In this document: piece after piece, positions 19,742 to 28,448 of the stretch
Layout of the letters: each line of letters starts with the position of its first letter
Numbering within the stretch: position 1 is the first letter of the stretch
Source of the DNA: Myxococcales bacterium
GTDB lineage: Bacteria > Myxococcota_A > Polyangia > Haliangiales > Haliangiaceae
Direction: 5' to 3'
NCBI GenBank assembly: GCA_016720595.1
Contig: JADKKI010000018.1
Location: 1 to 64,000 of the forward strand
DNA length: 64,000 nt
The notes under the pieces: generated by a model
Database searches by the model: none
Told to the model about the DNA's origin: nothing
What the model saw: the letters and a program-made list of their open reading frames with translations, nothing else
Translations under genes and position numbers: made by a program

Positions 19742-21422
19742 GTGGTTTCAACATTGCACACATTAATTCTCTCGTCACTCGTCGCGGGCGCATGCGTTGC
19801 CCCCGCCGAGGATCTTTATGAGTCGACGTCGTCGACGGGCGGGCAGGCCGCATATGTCAACTCTCCGAATGTCTTCGGAAAGCTCATCAACATCTGTTGG
19901 CAATCCAGCGGCCTCGACACGAGTAAGGCTTGGATTCAGGAGGCGATCGAAGCAACCTGGGGATCTGAGACCGAGGCAAGTTTCAGATGGTCGTCGGTAC
20001 TCTGCACGACGAACTCGCCCGGGGTGGTTCGCGTAGACGTTCAATCTAACTGCAACACATCGTACGCCTCCGGAAGCCCGGCGAGCGGAGTTTACGTGTT
20101 CATAGGAGCCTGCACCGGACTCCCAGATGATGTGGAAAAGCGTGAAGTCATGTGGACTTCCGTTCACGAATTCGCTCACGCACTCGGTCTACTACACGAG
20201 CAACTGAGAAACGACAATCCTCTCACCTGCAACAATGACGTCATGCACAATATGGGAGGAGGCACAGACCTCGTCGGACCATGGGACCACTACTCGGTGA
20301 CCAACTATTGCAACCCCAACTATGCCATCCGATCTCTATTTCCTCGGCTTGGCGCGGGCGACGTGGAGGCTGGCAGCATCTTTACCGGCTCTGCTTTTCC
20401 GTTCTCGCTGGTTACGACCTCAGCCACAGAGACCGAGATATTTAGCCGACGACACCCGTCCGGACGGGTCTATCAACGCTCTCTATCGACTGGGGCAAAG
20501 GTCAATTTCAGCGTCGGAAAGCCAACCAGTGCACCCTCCGCCGTTGCCACGGACGACTCACGCCTAGATGTGTTCTGGCGCTCCGAGACCACAACGACCA
20601 CACCTGGGACCGTCAAACAACAGACTCGTGTCAACGGAGTGTGGTCTGCGGAGGTCAATCTTGGGAGCCCAGCCGGCTGGGTCATCGGAGAGCCCGTCGC
20701 TGTTAGGCGTGCACCAGGTCAGTTGACGCTTCTGGTCCGCGTTCAGGATCAGGCGAACGGCCTGAACAACATTGCTGTGCGCGACTGGAATGGTACCGCA
20801 TGGTCGTCGGGGAATGCTCGGTGCTGACTCGAACGGACGGCCTGAGCCCGTGATCGACACAAGTGGAGTACTCAACGTCTTCGTCCAATGGAATGATCAC
20901 ACCCTCAGATATGCGCAGCGTGCTGTTGGCGGAGCCTGGTCGACGTGGACAAGCCTTGGTGGGGCAATTATCAACTCACCTACGGCAATTCAACTGCCTG
21001 GAGGGGTTCTGGTTGTGTTTGCCCCGGGGTCGACAATTCAGTGTCCTACCGCCAGTTCACTGGTTCGTGGTCACCGTGGACGGCGCAGGCCAACCCCAGG
21101 CGTCGCGCGCCTCTCTGGCCACTTCGCTGTGGCCTCTCGGCTCCCAGACGCCGTTTCCATCTTCGCGAGGGATGAGAATGGAGGACTCTGGGAACTTCCA
21201 AGCTACTTTATCCCCGGCTGGTCGAGTTTTGGAAACTGGCGCGCATTGCTCGCTGCGGGAACAGTGAACTCTCCAGCGGCTGCGTCGGCGAACCAAAATG
21301 AAATTCAAGTCGTCATTCCGAGGACTGGGGAAACGCTCGGGCTGTATCGCCTCACTTACACCCCAGGCGGCAATTGGCAGATTGAAGATTATCATCAGTG
21401 GCTTGAATGGCGGCCGTTCTAG
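19742..21422 (+). CDS. Metzincin-type zinc protease lipoprotein with C-terminal PLL-like propeller, frameshifted, AT-rich
   Basis: From GTG 19742 the protein reads STLHTLILSSLVAGAC (lipobox). The protease domain has TSVHEFAHALGLLHEQLR, the HExxHxxGxxHE zinc site of astacin/matrixin-like metzincins, preceded by a Cys-containing FRWSSVLCTTNSPGVVRV region. After about residue 230 come repeated beta-propeller blades (VFWRSETTTTTPG, NVFVQWNDHTLRYAQ, SIFARDENGGLWELPS, EIQVVIPRTGETLGLYR) like the PLL/fucose-lectin propellers. The frame changes near 20810 and again near 21030-21110. G+C is low: 32 of 60 at 19861-19920 against 46 of 60 at 18481-18540 next door, which suggests transfer. Likely a surface or secreted protease with carbohydrate-binding ability. 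Confidence 0.78.
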
Positions 21423-21481
21423 CGGGGCACGTGCGACCCGCCGGCGCTGCCGCTAGGCCGTATCTCCTGTAGGCTCCGTCC

Positions 21482-22090
21482 ATGGCCGAAGCCTGGATGA
21501 GGTGCACCGAGTGCCGGACCGACATCGCGTACGGCGCGGTGTACTGGCAGTGCAGCGTGTCGACGTGCAACCGGAGCCGGATGCCGCTCTACTTCTGCTC
21601 GGTGGTGTGCTGGGACAGCCACCTCTCGACCGTCCGCCATCGCGACGCCGGCGCCGTCGAGGTCCGCGCGCCCTCCAAAGATCAGTGGCAGGCCGAGCAG
21701 GCCTCGGCCGCCGCCGCGCCACCCCCACGGGCGATGCCGGCGACCCCCGACCGGGTCAACGCGGGCTCGGGCGGGAACCCGGCGCCGCGGCCGATGCCCC
21801 AGGCGAGCGCGCCGGTCGCCGTCACCACGCGGCGCGTCGTGGGCGACGCCTCGCCTTCCGGCTCGGACGGCGGCGTCGCGCTCTCGGACACGGTCGAGCG
21901 GGACATGCTGATCGTGGTCTCGAAGCTGAAGAAGTACATCAAGGACCGCTCCGGCATGAACTGCTCCGACTCGGTGGCAGACATGCTGTCGGATCACGTC
22001 CGCGCCGTCGCCGACGAGGCGATCCGAGCCGCCGGGCGCGACGAGCGCAAGACCGTGCTCGATCGCGACGTCCCGCGTGTGCGTCGGTAG
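21482..22090 (+). CDS. N-terminal MYND/ZZ-like zinc finger fused to a C-terminal histone fold (DUF1931-like)
   Basis: This is a 202-aa intact protein. Residues 8-53 hold C8, C11, C24, C29, C39, C43, H47 and H53 (CTEC, QCSVSTC, YFCSVVCWDSH), a treble-clef/MYND- or ZZ-like double zinc site. Residues 60-134 are a flexible Pro/Ala-rich linker. Residues 138-202 (VVSKLKKYIKDRSGMN, SVADMLSDHVRAVADEAIRAA, then RKTVLDRDV) show the three-helix histone-fold pattern of the DUF1931 type, with Lys/Arg at the helix-1 end and the conserved RKTVLDRDV turn. Bacterial histones with N-terminal zinc fingers have been reported as a class, so a DNA-binding, chromatin-organising or regulatory role is a reasonable inference, not shown here. 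Confidence 0.8.
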   Translation: MAEAWMRCTECRTDIAYGAVYWQCSVSTCNRSRMPLYFCSVVCWDSHLSTVRHRDAGAVEVRAPSKDQWQAEQASAAAAPPPRAMPATPDRVNAGSGGNPAPRPMPQASAPVAVTTRRVVGDASPSGSDGGVALSDTVERDMLIVVSKLKKYIKDRSGMNCSDSVADMLSDHVRAVADEAIRAAGRDERKTVLDRDVPRVRR

Positions 22091-22186
22091 ACCCCGGCAG
22101 CTTGTAGGGAGTCCCCGACACTCGCCACGCAGCCCCCACGCGTCTCGCGGGGTTAGGCGGGCACGCGCCGTGCTCTACGTCCTGCC

Positions 22187-23241
22187 ATGCGCACAGCGTC
22201 CGTCGTCACCGCCCTCCTGCTCTCCCTCCCCGCGTGCTCCGCCCAGGCTCCGATCGCCGAGACCGACGCCGGCCCGATCGGCGAGTGCACCTACGATCAC
22301 GAGTGCAGCCCGGGGAAGAAGTGCGATCCGGCGAGTCACACCTGCAGCATCGGCGGCTGCGGCGGCCAGCTCCTCGACCTCACCTATGTTCAGCCCAACC
22401 TCGAGCTGGTGCTCGACCGCTCGTGCTCGATGCGGCAGGTGCTCGCGGGCACGAACACCACCAAGTGGACCGCCGCCGTGGGCGCGATCGATCACGTGCT
22501 GTCGAGCTATGCCGACAAGGTCCGCTGGGGCTCACGATGTTCCCCGACACCAAGGGCGAGGCGTGCGCCCAGGGCGCGATCCCGCTGCCGGTCGCCGATC
22601 ACAACGCCGCGCCGATCGCATCGCTGCTGAATGCGGCGATGGACCTGGCCGATCCGAACTACCCGAACTTCCCGTGCGTCACCAACATCGACACCGGATC
22701 CAGCAGGCCGCGACGGATCCCGCGCTCGCCGACGACACGCGCGACAGCTACCTGATGCTCGTCACCGATGGGGCGCAGTCGTCGTGCGATCTCGGCGGAG
22801 GCAAGCTCGGCAGCGAACAGGCGATCGCCGACCTGCACACCACCCGCGGCATCACCACGTTCGTCGTCGGCTTCGGCAGCGAGGTCAACGCGACCGAGCT
22901 CAACAAGCTCGCGGCCGTGGGCGGTGCGCCGCTCGCGGGCGCCACGAAGTACTACCAGGCCGACACCGCGGCACAGCTCGACCTCGCGTTCCAGGCGATC
23001 GCCAACCAGGTGGTCAGCTGCGAGTACACCGTGGCCCCGCGCCGGAGGACCTCGACCACACCTACGTGTTCTACGACAAGACCGAGCTGGTCCCCGCGAT
23101 CCCGCGCACGTGGCCGGCTGGGACTACGACCCGGCGACCACCAAGCTCCGGTTCTACGGCACGTTCTGCAGCCGGCTCCAGGCCCGCAGCGTGACCGATC
23201 TCGACGTGGTGTTCGGCTGCCCTGCCCCGCCCGTGTTGTGA
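22187..23241 (+). CDS. VWA-domain lipoprotein with EGF-like Cys stretch, frameshifted
   Basis: The start at ATG 22187 gives the lipobox LLSLPACSAQ. A short Cys-rich stretch (GECTYDHECSPGKKCDP) precedes a von Willebrand A domain: MIDAS LELVLDRSCSMRQVL (DxSxS), GAIDHVLSSYADKVRWG, and in the next frames YLMLVTDGAQSSCDLGG and ITTFVVGFGSEVNATELNKLA. It ends LDVVFGCPAPPVL. This architecture is common among myxobacterial outer-membrane or secreted lipoproteins thought to mediate metal-dependent protein contacts. The frame changes about four times (near 22535, 22700, 23040, 23110). No operon partner is obvious. Confidence 0.78.
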
Positions 23242-23251
23242 GTCGGCGCGG

Positions 23252-23899
23252 TCAGCGGAGCTGGGCGCGCGCGGTGGCGAGCCAGAACCCGCCGTGCTCG
23301 CGCCACGTGGTCTCGATCGCGAGCGGCAACTCGCTGGTCACATGCGCGACGCCGTCGGTGACCACCAGCTCGACCTCGGTGAACGCCACGTAGCGCCGCA
23401 CGAACGGATCGATCGCCTTGTAGATCGCCTCCTTGATCGAGAACCGCAACGTCGCGCCCCGGCCGCGATCCTCGAGTGTCTCCTGCTCGCGCGCGGTCAG
23501 GATCCAGCGCGCGATGTCCTGACGCGACGGCGCGGCCCGCTCGAGATCCACGCCCACGCGTGCGTCGCCCGCCGGAGCGATCAGCGCCGCGGCCCGCGCG
23601 CCCTTGTGGCTGATCGAGCCGAACCACCCCGCGGGCAGCACGGGGGCGCCGCGATCGTCGGCGAGGATCGGGAAGTCTTTGAACTCCGGCGCGAGCTCGC
23701 CGAGCGTGACATGCAGCGCGGCGCGGCCGGCCACCAGCTCGCGGCGGCGCGCCGGCGGCAGCCCGAGCGCCAGGGCCTGCTCGGCGGCCGGGAGCCGGGC
23801 GAGCGCCGCGGCGACCCGCTCGTCGGTCAGCTCGACGATCGCGCACACGCCGTGCGCGGTCTCGAACCGATCGAGCAGCACGATCCCAGCATCCCCCAC
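23252..23899 (-). CDS. 4'-phosphopantetheinyl transferase (EntD/Sfp superfamily)
   Basis: GTG 23899 is chosen because GGAGG stands 8 nt upstream; GTG 23926 is possible. The 215-aa protein has the N-terminal substrate region AGWFGSISHKGARAAAL, the Mg-binding VGVDLERAA and the C-terminal WxxxEAxxK-type segment FSIKEAIYKAIDP. Such enzymes attach the 4'-phosphopantetheine of CoA to acyl- or peptidyl-carrier proteins and support siderophore, polyketide or nonribosomal peptide synthesis. No such cluster is in the window, so its carrier protein is elsewhere. It follows the gene at 23935-25125 by 35 bp. From here on, most genes are frame-intact. Confidence 0.85.
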   Translation of the reverse strand: MGDAGIVLLDRFETAHGVCAIVELTDERVAAALARLPAAEQALALGLPPARRRELVAGRAALHVTLGELAPEFKDFPILADDRGAPVLPAGWFGSISHKGARAAALIAPAGDARVGVDLERAAPSRQDIARWILTAREQETLEDRGRGATLRFSIKEAIYKAIDPFVRRYVAFTEVELVVTDGVAHVTSELPLAIETTWREHGGFWLATARAQLR

Positions 23900-23934
23900 G
23901 TCACCAACCTCCGGGACCTCGGGCACCTCGCATC

Positions 23935-25125
23935 TCAGGGCGTGGTCTTGGGCCGCGTGATCATCAGGTGGTTGTGCTTCTCCGCATCGGGATAGCCGAA
24001 CCGGAACGGCAGATCCTTGTGCGGGTTGGTGCGCCACAGCTTCACGAACTCCGCGCGGGTGTTCTTCTGATCGATCACGAAGTACGGCCCGGTGAACTCG
24101 CCGTAGGTCACCTGCTCGAAGCCGGCCGGGCCCGCGTAGCTCGGAGGGATGCCCGAGGCATCGGAGATCATCCACGCGAGGTTCTTCAGCAGGTAGTCGC
24201 GGATCTGGGTGAAGTCGTCGTACCAGAGCAGGAACGTCGCAGCCTTGGTGATCACGGCGACCTTGCCCTTGAGGCGCAGGTGCGCGAGCACGCGGCCATC
24301 GGCGGTCAGGTGCGTGTCGTCGAGGTTCATCACGATGTGGCGATACGTGCGCAGTGGCGCCGTGGCGTCACCGCGCGGGCGGTACTGGATCTCGACGTTC
24401 GCGAACGCGGAGTCCTGCTCGAACCAGAAGTGCGTGGTCGGCTTCTTGATCTTGTCCTTCTTGGACTGCGCGAGCTCGGCGGCGCGGGCATCGAGCTCCT
24501 CGTTCGACAGGTAGGTCAGCTTTCCATCGGGCTCGATGTCGAAGTACCGCAGCGAGACCGGCTCCATCTGGTGCACGGCGAGGCCGGCGAGCGCGAACAT
24601 CAGCGAGCCAGGGAGCTCGGAGTGCGAGGCCGCCTGCAGGCTCTTCGTGGTGGAGTGCGCCGAGCGATACAGCCGGCGGATGTCGCCACCGATGGTGTCG
24701 AGATCGGTGACGAGCTGCTTGTTGGAGATCGAGCTCACGACACGTACATCACCGGCGGCCTCGAGCGAGATCGTGGTGATCTCGGTGGCGTCCGGATAGA
24801 CCACCAGCGCCGACGTCAGATCGCCGCCGCCGAACGGATAGACCACCGTCTTCGGCAGCTCGGCGGGACGCAGCTCCTTGATGAACGCGCCGGCCTTGTC
24901 GGCCCATGCGCGCTTGTAGGACGCGTAGAGGTCCGCCATCTCCTTGCAGTGCGCCGTGATCGCCTTCTTCGGCAGCTTGTCGGCGACCGGCTCGTCGTTC
25001 CCGCACGCACCGATCCGGAACAGCAGCTTGACCTCGGTCGCGAAGTCGCGAGGCTGGCCTTTCCCGTCGGCGTAAGCCGTCGAGGCGCACAGAACTACGG
25101 CGGTGAACACGAGGTAACTACGCAT
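23935..25125 (-). CDS. Secreted protein of unknown function (396 aa)
   Basis: A signal peptide (YLVFTAVVLCASTAYA) is followed by a mature protein without Cys pairs beyond GACGNDEP and AHCKEM. Recognisable features are RAWADKAGAFIKELRP, YPFGGGDLTSALVVYPDATEITTISLEA, RHIVMNLDDTHLTADG, a hydrophobic stretch AATFLLWYDDF and HNHLMITRP at the end. The pattern looks like a periplasmic enzyme-like domain with repeated YFDIEPDGKLTYLS-type strands, but no family could be named. It is divergent from the YiiX-like lipoprotein with 163 bp between starts and probably cotranscribed with the phosphopantetheinyl transferase. Confidence 0.75.
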   Translation of the reverse strand: MRSYLVFTAVVLCASTAYADGKGQPRDFATEVKLLFRIGACGNDEPVADKLPKKAITAHCKEMADLYASYKRAWADKAGAFIKELRPAELPKTVVYPFGGGDLTSALVVYPDATEITTISLEAAGDVRVVSSISNKQLVTDLDTIGGDIRRLYRSAHSTTKSLQAASHSELPGSLMFALAGLAVHQMEPVSLRYFDIEPDGKLTYLSNEELDARAAELAQSKKDKIKKPTTHFWFEQDSAFANVEIQYRPRGDATAPLRTYRHIVMNLDDTHLTADGRVLAHLRLKGKVAVITKAATFLLWYDDFTQIRDYLLKNLAWMISDASGIPPSYAGPAGFEQVTYGEFTGPYFVIDQKNTRAEFVKLWRTNPHKDLPFRFGYPDAEKHNHLMITRPKTTP

Positions 25126-25288
25126 CGGGCCGTCCTTTTCGCACGAGTGGACGTGCGGAGGCCACGGTTTGTTCGACCCTCACCGTGGAACGTGGTTGAC
25201 CCCCACCAAGCGATGACATCGACGCTCGCAACCCCGCGCAGCTCCTGGCGTCTAGGCGTGGCACGCCGCGTGGAAGTTACCCGGGCAT

Positions 25289-25972
25289 ATGCTGAGACTC
25301 ACGTCCTTGCTGGTGCTTGCCGCGGTAGGTGCGGGTGCGGGTCTGGGTACGGGTTGTGCGCACGAACCGGCGTCGATGGTGGTCCATCGCCCCGCCGATC
25401 AGACGGCCGATCTCGCCGTCACCGAGCTGTGGGCCAAGGAGATCCACCGCGTCGCGCGCGATGGCGACTGGCTGCTCACGCGGTCCTACTACGTGATGGG
25501 CGACGTGATCGCCACGGCCACGATCGGCGAGGATCTCTCGCACGCCTCGATCTACGACGCGACGCACGACACCGTGATCGAGTCCGTGGGCTCGGGCGTC
25601 CGCGAGATCCCGCTCGCCGAGCTGGTGTCGCGCAACCACTACGTGATCGTCGTGCGGCCCACCGGCATGACCGCTGCTGACGAGGCGGAGGCGGTGAACC
25701 GCGCGCGCAGCAAGCTCGGCGCGCCGTTCGACATCAGCGGCATGTTCGGCATCGACACGCCGGAGAAGTTCTACTGCTCCGAGCTCGTGTACTGGGCCTC
25801 GCAGACCGAGGCGCGCAGCGGCCGCCACGAGCGGATCATCACGCCGCCCGATCTCATGAAGTACGGCGAGGTGATCTACTGGAGCGGCAAGCGCACCGAT
25901 CCGCAGGTCATCGAGATCGCCACCGCGCGCGCGGCGCACACCACGCGCACCGAGACCGCCGCGACCCGCTGA
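25289..25972 (+). CDS. YiiX/YebB-like permuted NlpC/P60 (papain-like) lipoprotein
   Basis: The start at ATG 25289 gives a lipoprotein with lipobox GTGCAHEP. The permuted papain-like order shows His first (DLSHASIYDATHDTVIES) and the nucleophile Cys late (EKFYCSELVYWASQTEA), as in DUF830/YiiX enzymes, which act as amidases or thioesterases on small amide bonds; the substrate is unknown. IGEDLSHASIY and VRPTGMTAADEAEAVNRARSKLGAPFD (the central helix, split here for length) fit the family. Length 227 aa. Downstream is a palindromic repeat. Confidence 0.78.
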   Translation: MLRLTSLLVLAAVGAGAGLGTGCAHEPASMVVHRPADQTADLAVTELWAKEIHRVARDGDWLLTRSYYVMGDVIATATIGEDLSHASIYDATHDTVIESVGSGVREIPLAELVSRNHYVIVVRPTGMTAADEAEAVNRARSKLGAPFDISGMFGIDTPEKFYCSELVYWASQTEARSGRHERIITPPDLMKYGEVIYWSGKRTDPQVIEIATARAAHTTRTETAATR

Positions 25973-25995
25973 GGTTCGTCAGGTTGGCACTTCGG

Positions 25996-26155
25996 TGCCC
26001 GGAGTTTTGGAACCGCCAAGGTCGCCAAGGACGCCAAGGTCAGAGAGTTTTCCCACGACTCCGGACGCGAGCGCTCCTGTTTGTTGGTCGGGCGTTGCAG
26101 GTGTTGAAGAGTCTCAGACCTTGGTTCCTGGCTTCCTTGGTTTGAGTTCCGGGGA
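25996..26155. repeat. Divergent copy of the dispersed palindromic repeat
   Basis: The right arm read in reverse (CCGGAACTCAAACCAAGGAAG then CCAGGAACCAAGGTC) aligns to the ends of the 31-kb copies. The left arm (CCGGAGTTTTGGAACC, then GCCAAGG repeats) is a diverged partner. It lies between the YiiX-like gene and aroA. Confidence 0.5.
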
Positions 26156-26179
26156 GCTGGGCCCGAACAGCACAGGGCC

Positions 26180-27514
26180 TCAGGCGATCGTCGCCACGTT
26201 CGCGCCCAGGCTCGTCAGCGCCGCCGCGAAGCCTGGATACGAGGTCGCCACGTTGTCGGCGTCGTCGATCTGGGTCAGCCCATCGGCGACCAGGCCCGCG
26301 ACCGCGGCGGCCATCGCGATCCGGTGATCGCCATCGGCGTGGACCCGCGCCGCGGTCAGCGGCCGATCGGGCTGGCCCTCGACCGTGAAGCCATCGGGCC
26401 TGGACTCGCAGCGGATCCCGAACGCGCGCAGCATCGCGCAGGTGGACTCCACGCGATCGGATTCCTTGACGCGCAGCTCCTCGGCATCGCGGACGATCGT
26501 GGTGCCTCGGGCGCGCGCCGCGAGCACGGCGAGGATCGGCAGCTCGTCGATCGAGCGGACCGCGAGGTCACCGCCGATCGTGATCGCGCGCAGCTCCTGC
26601 GGCGGTCCGGACACCACGAGATCCGCGACGGTCTCGGGCCCGGCCGCGCGCGAGTTCTCGATCGCGACGTGGCCACCCATCGCCGTGATCGCATCGAGGA
26701 AGCCGGTGCGCGTCGGGTTGATGCAGACGCCGGGGAGCCGGAGCTCGCCACCGGCGATCAGCGCCGCCGCGACGAGGAACGCGGCGCTCGACGGATCGGC
26801 CGGCACCTCGAAGCCATCGCACGCGAGGCGGCGATTCCAGCCGCGCGTGGAGATCACGGTCCGGCGGCCGGTGACCGTCAGCGGTGCGCCGAGGTACGCG
26901 AGCATGCGCTCCGAGTGATCGCGGCTCGGGCCAGGCTCGGTCACCGCGGTGTCGCCGTCGGCGTAGAGGCCGGCGAGGAGGATCGCCGTCTTGACCTGGG
27001 CCGAGGCCATCGGCAACACGTAGTCGAGCGGCGCGAGTGGCCCGGTCGCCGGGCCCACGGTCAGCGGCGGCGTGACGTCCGCGCCGCTGCCCTGCCCCGT
27101 GATCGATGCGCGCATCGCGGCGAGCGGCTCGATCACACGGCGCATCGGCCGCTTGCTGAGCGATTCATCGCCGAACAGCGTGGTGGCGAAGCGCTGGCCC
27201 GCGAGCAGGCCGCACAGCAGGCGGATCGTCGTCCCCGAGTTGCCGCAATCGATCGGCGCGCTCGGAGCGCGCAGCCCATCGAGGCCGGTGCCCGTGATCA
27301 CCAGCCCCGCACCGTCGCGCACGATCGTCGCGCCGAGCGCGGTGATCGCCTTCGCGGAGCGGCCGTTGTCGGCGCCGTCGCCGAGCCCGAGCACACGTAC
27401 GGGCGTGGCCGAGAGCAGCGAGAACAACAGCGACCGGTGGCCGATCGACTTGTCACCGGGGATCGTGACGGTGCCGGTCAGCCGGCGCGTGATGGGTTCG
27501 ACGTGGAGCTTCAT
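26180..27514 (-). CDS. aroA: 3-phosphoshikimate 1-carboxyvinyltransferase (EPSP synthase)
   Basis: This 444-aa enzyme joins shikimate-3-phosphate and phosphoenolpyruvate in the cytoplasmic shikimate pathway. The N-terminal PGDKSIGHR carries K22, S23 and R27 for substrate binding. DCGNSGTTIRLLCGLLA gives the LxxGNAGT-type motif, and GDESLSKRPM the RPM substrate motif. YVLPMASAQVKTAILLAGL, DELPILAVLAARA (catalytic Asp), ELRVKESDRVE and GDHRIAMA are all in place. The ATG overlaps the stop of the upstream lipoprotein. It is the last gene of hisC-lipoprotein-aroA, linking histidine and aromatic synthesis. Confidence 0.95.
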   Translation of the reverse strand: MKLHVEPITRRLTGTVTIPGDKSIGHRSLLFSLLSATPVRVLGLGDGADNGRSAKAITALGATIVRDGAGLVITGTGLDGLRAPSAPIDCGNSGTTIRLLCGLLAGQRFATTLFGDESLSKRPMRRVIEPLAAMRASITGQGSGADVTPPLTVGPATGPLAPLDYVLPMASAQVKTAILLAGLYADGDTAVTEPGPSRDHSERMLAYLGAPLTVTGRRTVISTRGWNRRLACDGFEVPADPSSAAFLVAAALIAGGELRLPGVCINPTRTGFLDAITAMGGHVAIENSRAAGPETVADLVVSGPPQELRAITIGGDLAVRSIDELPILAVLAARARGTTIVRDAEELRVKESDRVESTCAMLRAFGIRCESRPDGFTVEGQPDRPLTAARVHADGDHRIAMAAAVAGLVADGLTQIDDADNVATSYPGFAAALTSLGANVATIA

Positions 27515-28446
27515 GATCTGGGTGGTCCCTGGCCGGAGAGCATCGCACTAGCGCGCTGCACGACGCGCTGGAGGTGGGCAGGACCGACCGCGATGATCGC
27601 CCGGACCCAGGTCCCCTTCGCCACGATCCGAGCCCCCGACAGGCTCGACGGGAGCCCGAGCGCCTGGATCGCGGGTTCGCCGGCGACCCCTCCGAGCACC
27701 GCCCGCAGGCCGGCCTCGAGCCGCTTGGTCGGGTGCTTCGACTTCTTGTCGCCCGGGTCGACCGCATCGGCGTCGATGATGATCGCGAGGTCGTCCACCA
27801 CGTCGGCCCAGATCGAGATCCGCGCCGGCGGGGCATCGAGCCCGGTCTGCCGTGCGAGCGCGACGCGCGCATCGAACGACAGCCGTGCGGTGATCCGCAG
27901 CGCGGCACCAGGCGCTCCTGCAGGCATCGCGTGCTCGCGGAGCAGGAGCAGCTCGCGCGACGCGACGATCGCCGGCGCCTTCGCATCGGCGCCGAGGCCG
28001 GCGAGCGCGGCGCGCGCTTCGAGCTGTGCGGTCCACTCCTGCGGGCCGAGCGCGACCAGGCCCGGACCGAGGCTCACGCTGTTGGGCACCGGCTCGCGGG
28101 TCGCGAGGATCGTCACGGTCGCGGCGTTCGACGTGCCGAGGCCGTACGAGGCGAGCACGAGCGTGTCGACCTGCGCGAGCGGTGACATCGGGACCTCGGC
28201 CGTGAGCCCGATCGGCAACGCCGGTCCGAGCAGCGCATCGGTGACCAGCTTGCCGACCACCGGGTTCGCGCGCAGCCGGGCGAGATCGAGCTCGATGATC
28301 ACCTGGGCACCCTCGGGCAGCAGCGGCAGGATCCGATCCCCGACGGTGGTAGCCACCGCGCGCGTCGGCTGCGAGACCTGGGGCCGCCGCGCCGCGCCGC
28401 GGCCACACCCGAGGGTGACGAGCAGCACGAGCGGAGCGAGCCGCAT
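27511..28446 (-). CDS. Lipoprotein of unknown function between hisC and aroA
   Basis: The ATG at 28446 gives a lipobox (LVLLVTLGCGRGA). The 311-aa mature protein opens GDRILPLLPEGAQVIIELDLARLRAN, a start seen in many myxobacterial proteins that score a quantity such as DUF3352-like domains, with LVLASYGLGTSNAATVTIL and DDLAIIIDADAV later. No enzyme motif is visible. It starts 2 bp after the hisC stop and overlaps aroA by 4 bp, so it is translated within that operon, but its function need not be metabolic. Confidence 0.75.
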   Translation of the reverse strand: MRLAPLVLLVTLGCGRGAARRPQVSQPTRAVATTVGDRILPLLPEGAQVIIELDLARLRANPVVGKLVTDALLGPALPIGLTAEVPMSPLAQVDTLVLASYGLGTSNAATVTILATREPVPNSVSLGPGLVALGPQEWTAQLEARAALAGLGADAKAPAIVASRELLLLREHAMPAGAPGAALRITARLSFDARVALARQTGLDAPPARISIWADVVDDLAIIIDADAVDPGDKKSKHPTKRLEAGLRAVLGGVAGEPAIQALGLPSSLSGARIVAKGTWVRAIIAVGPAHLQRVVQRASAMLSGQGPPRS

Positions 28447-28448
28447 CG

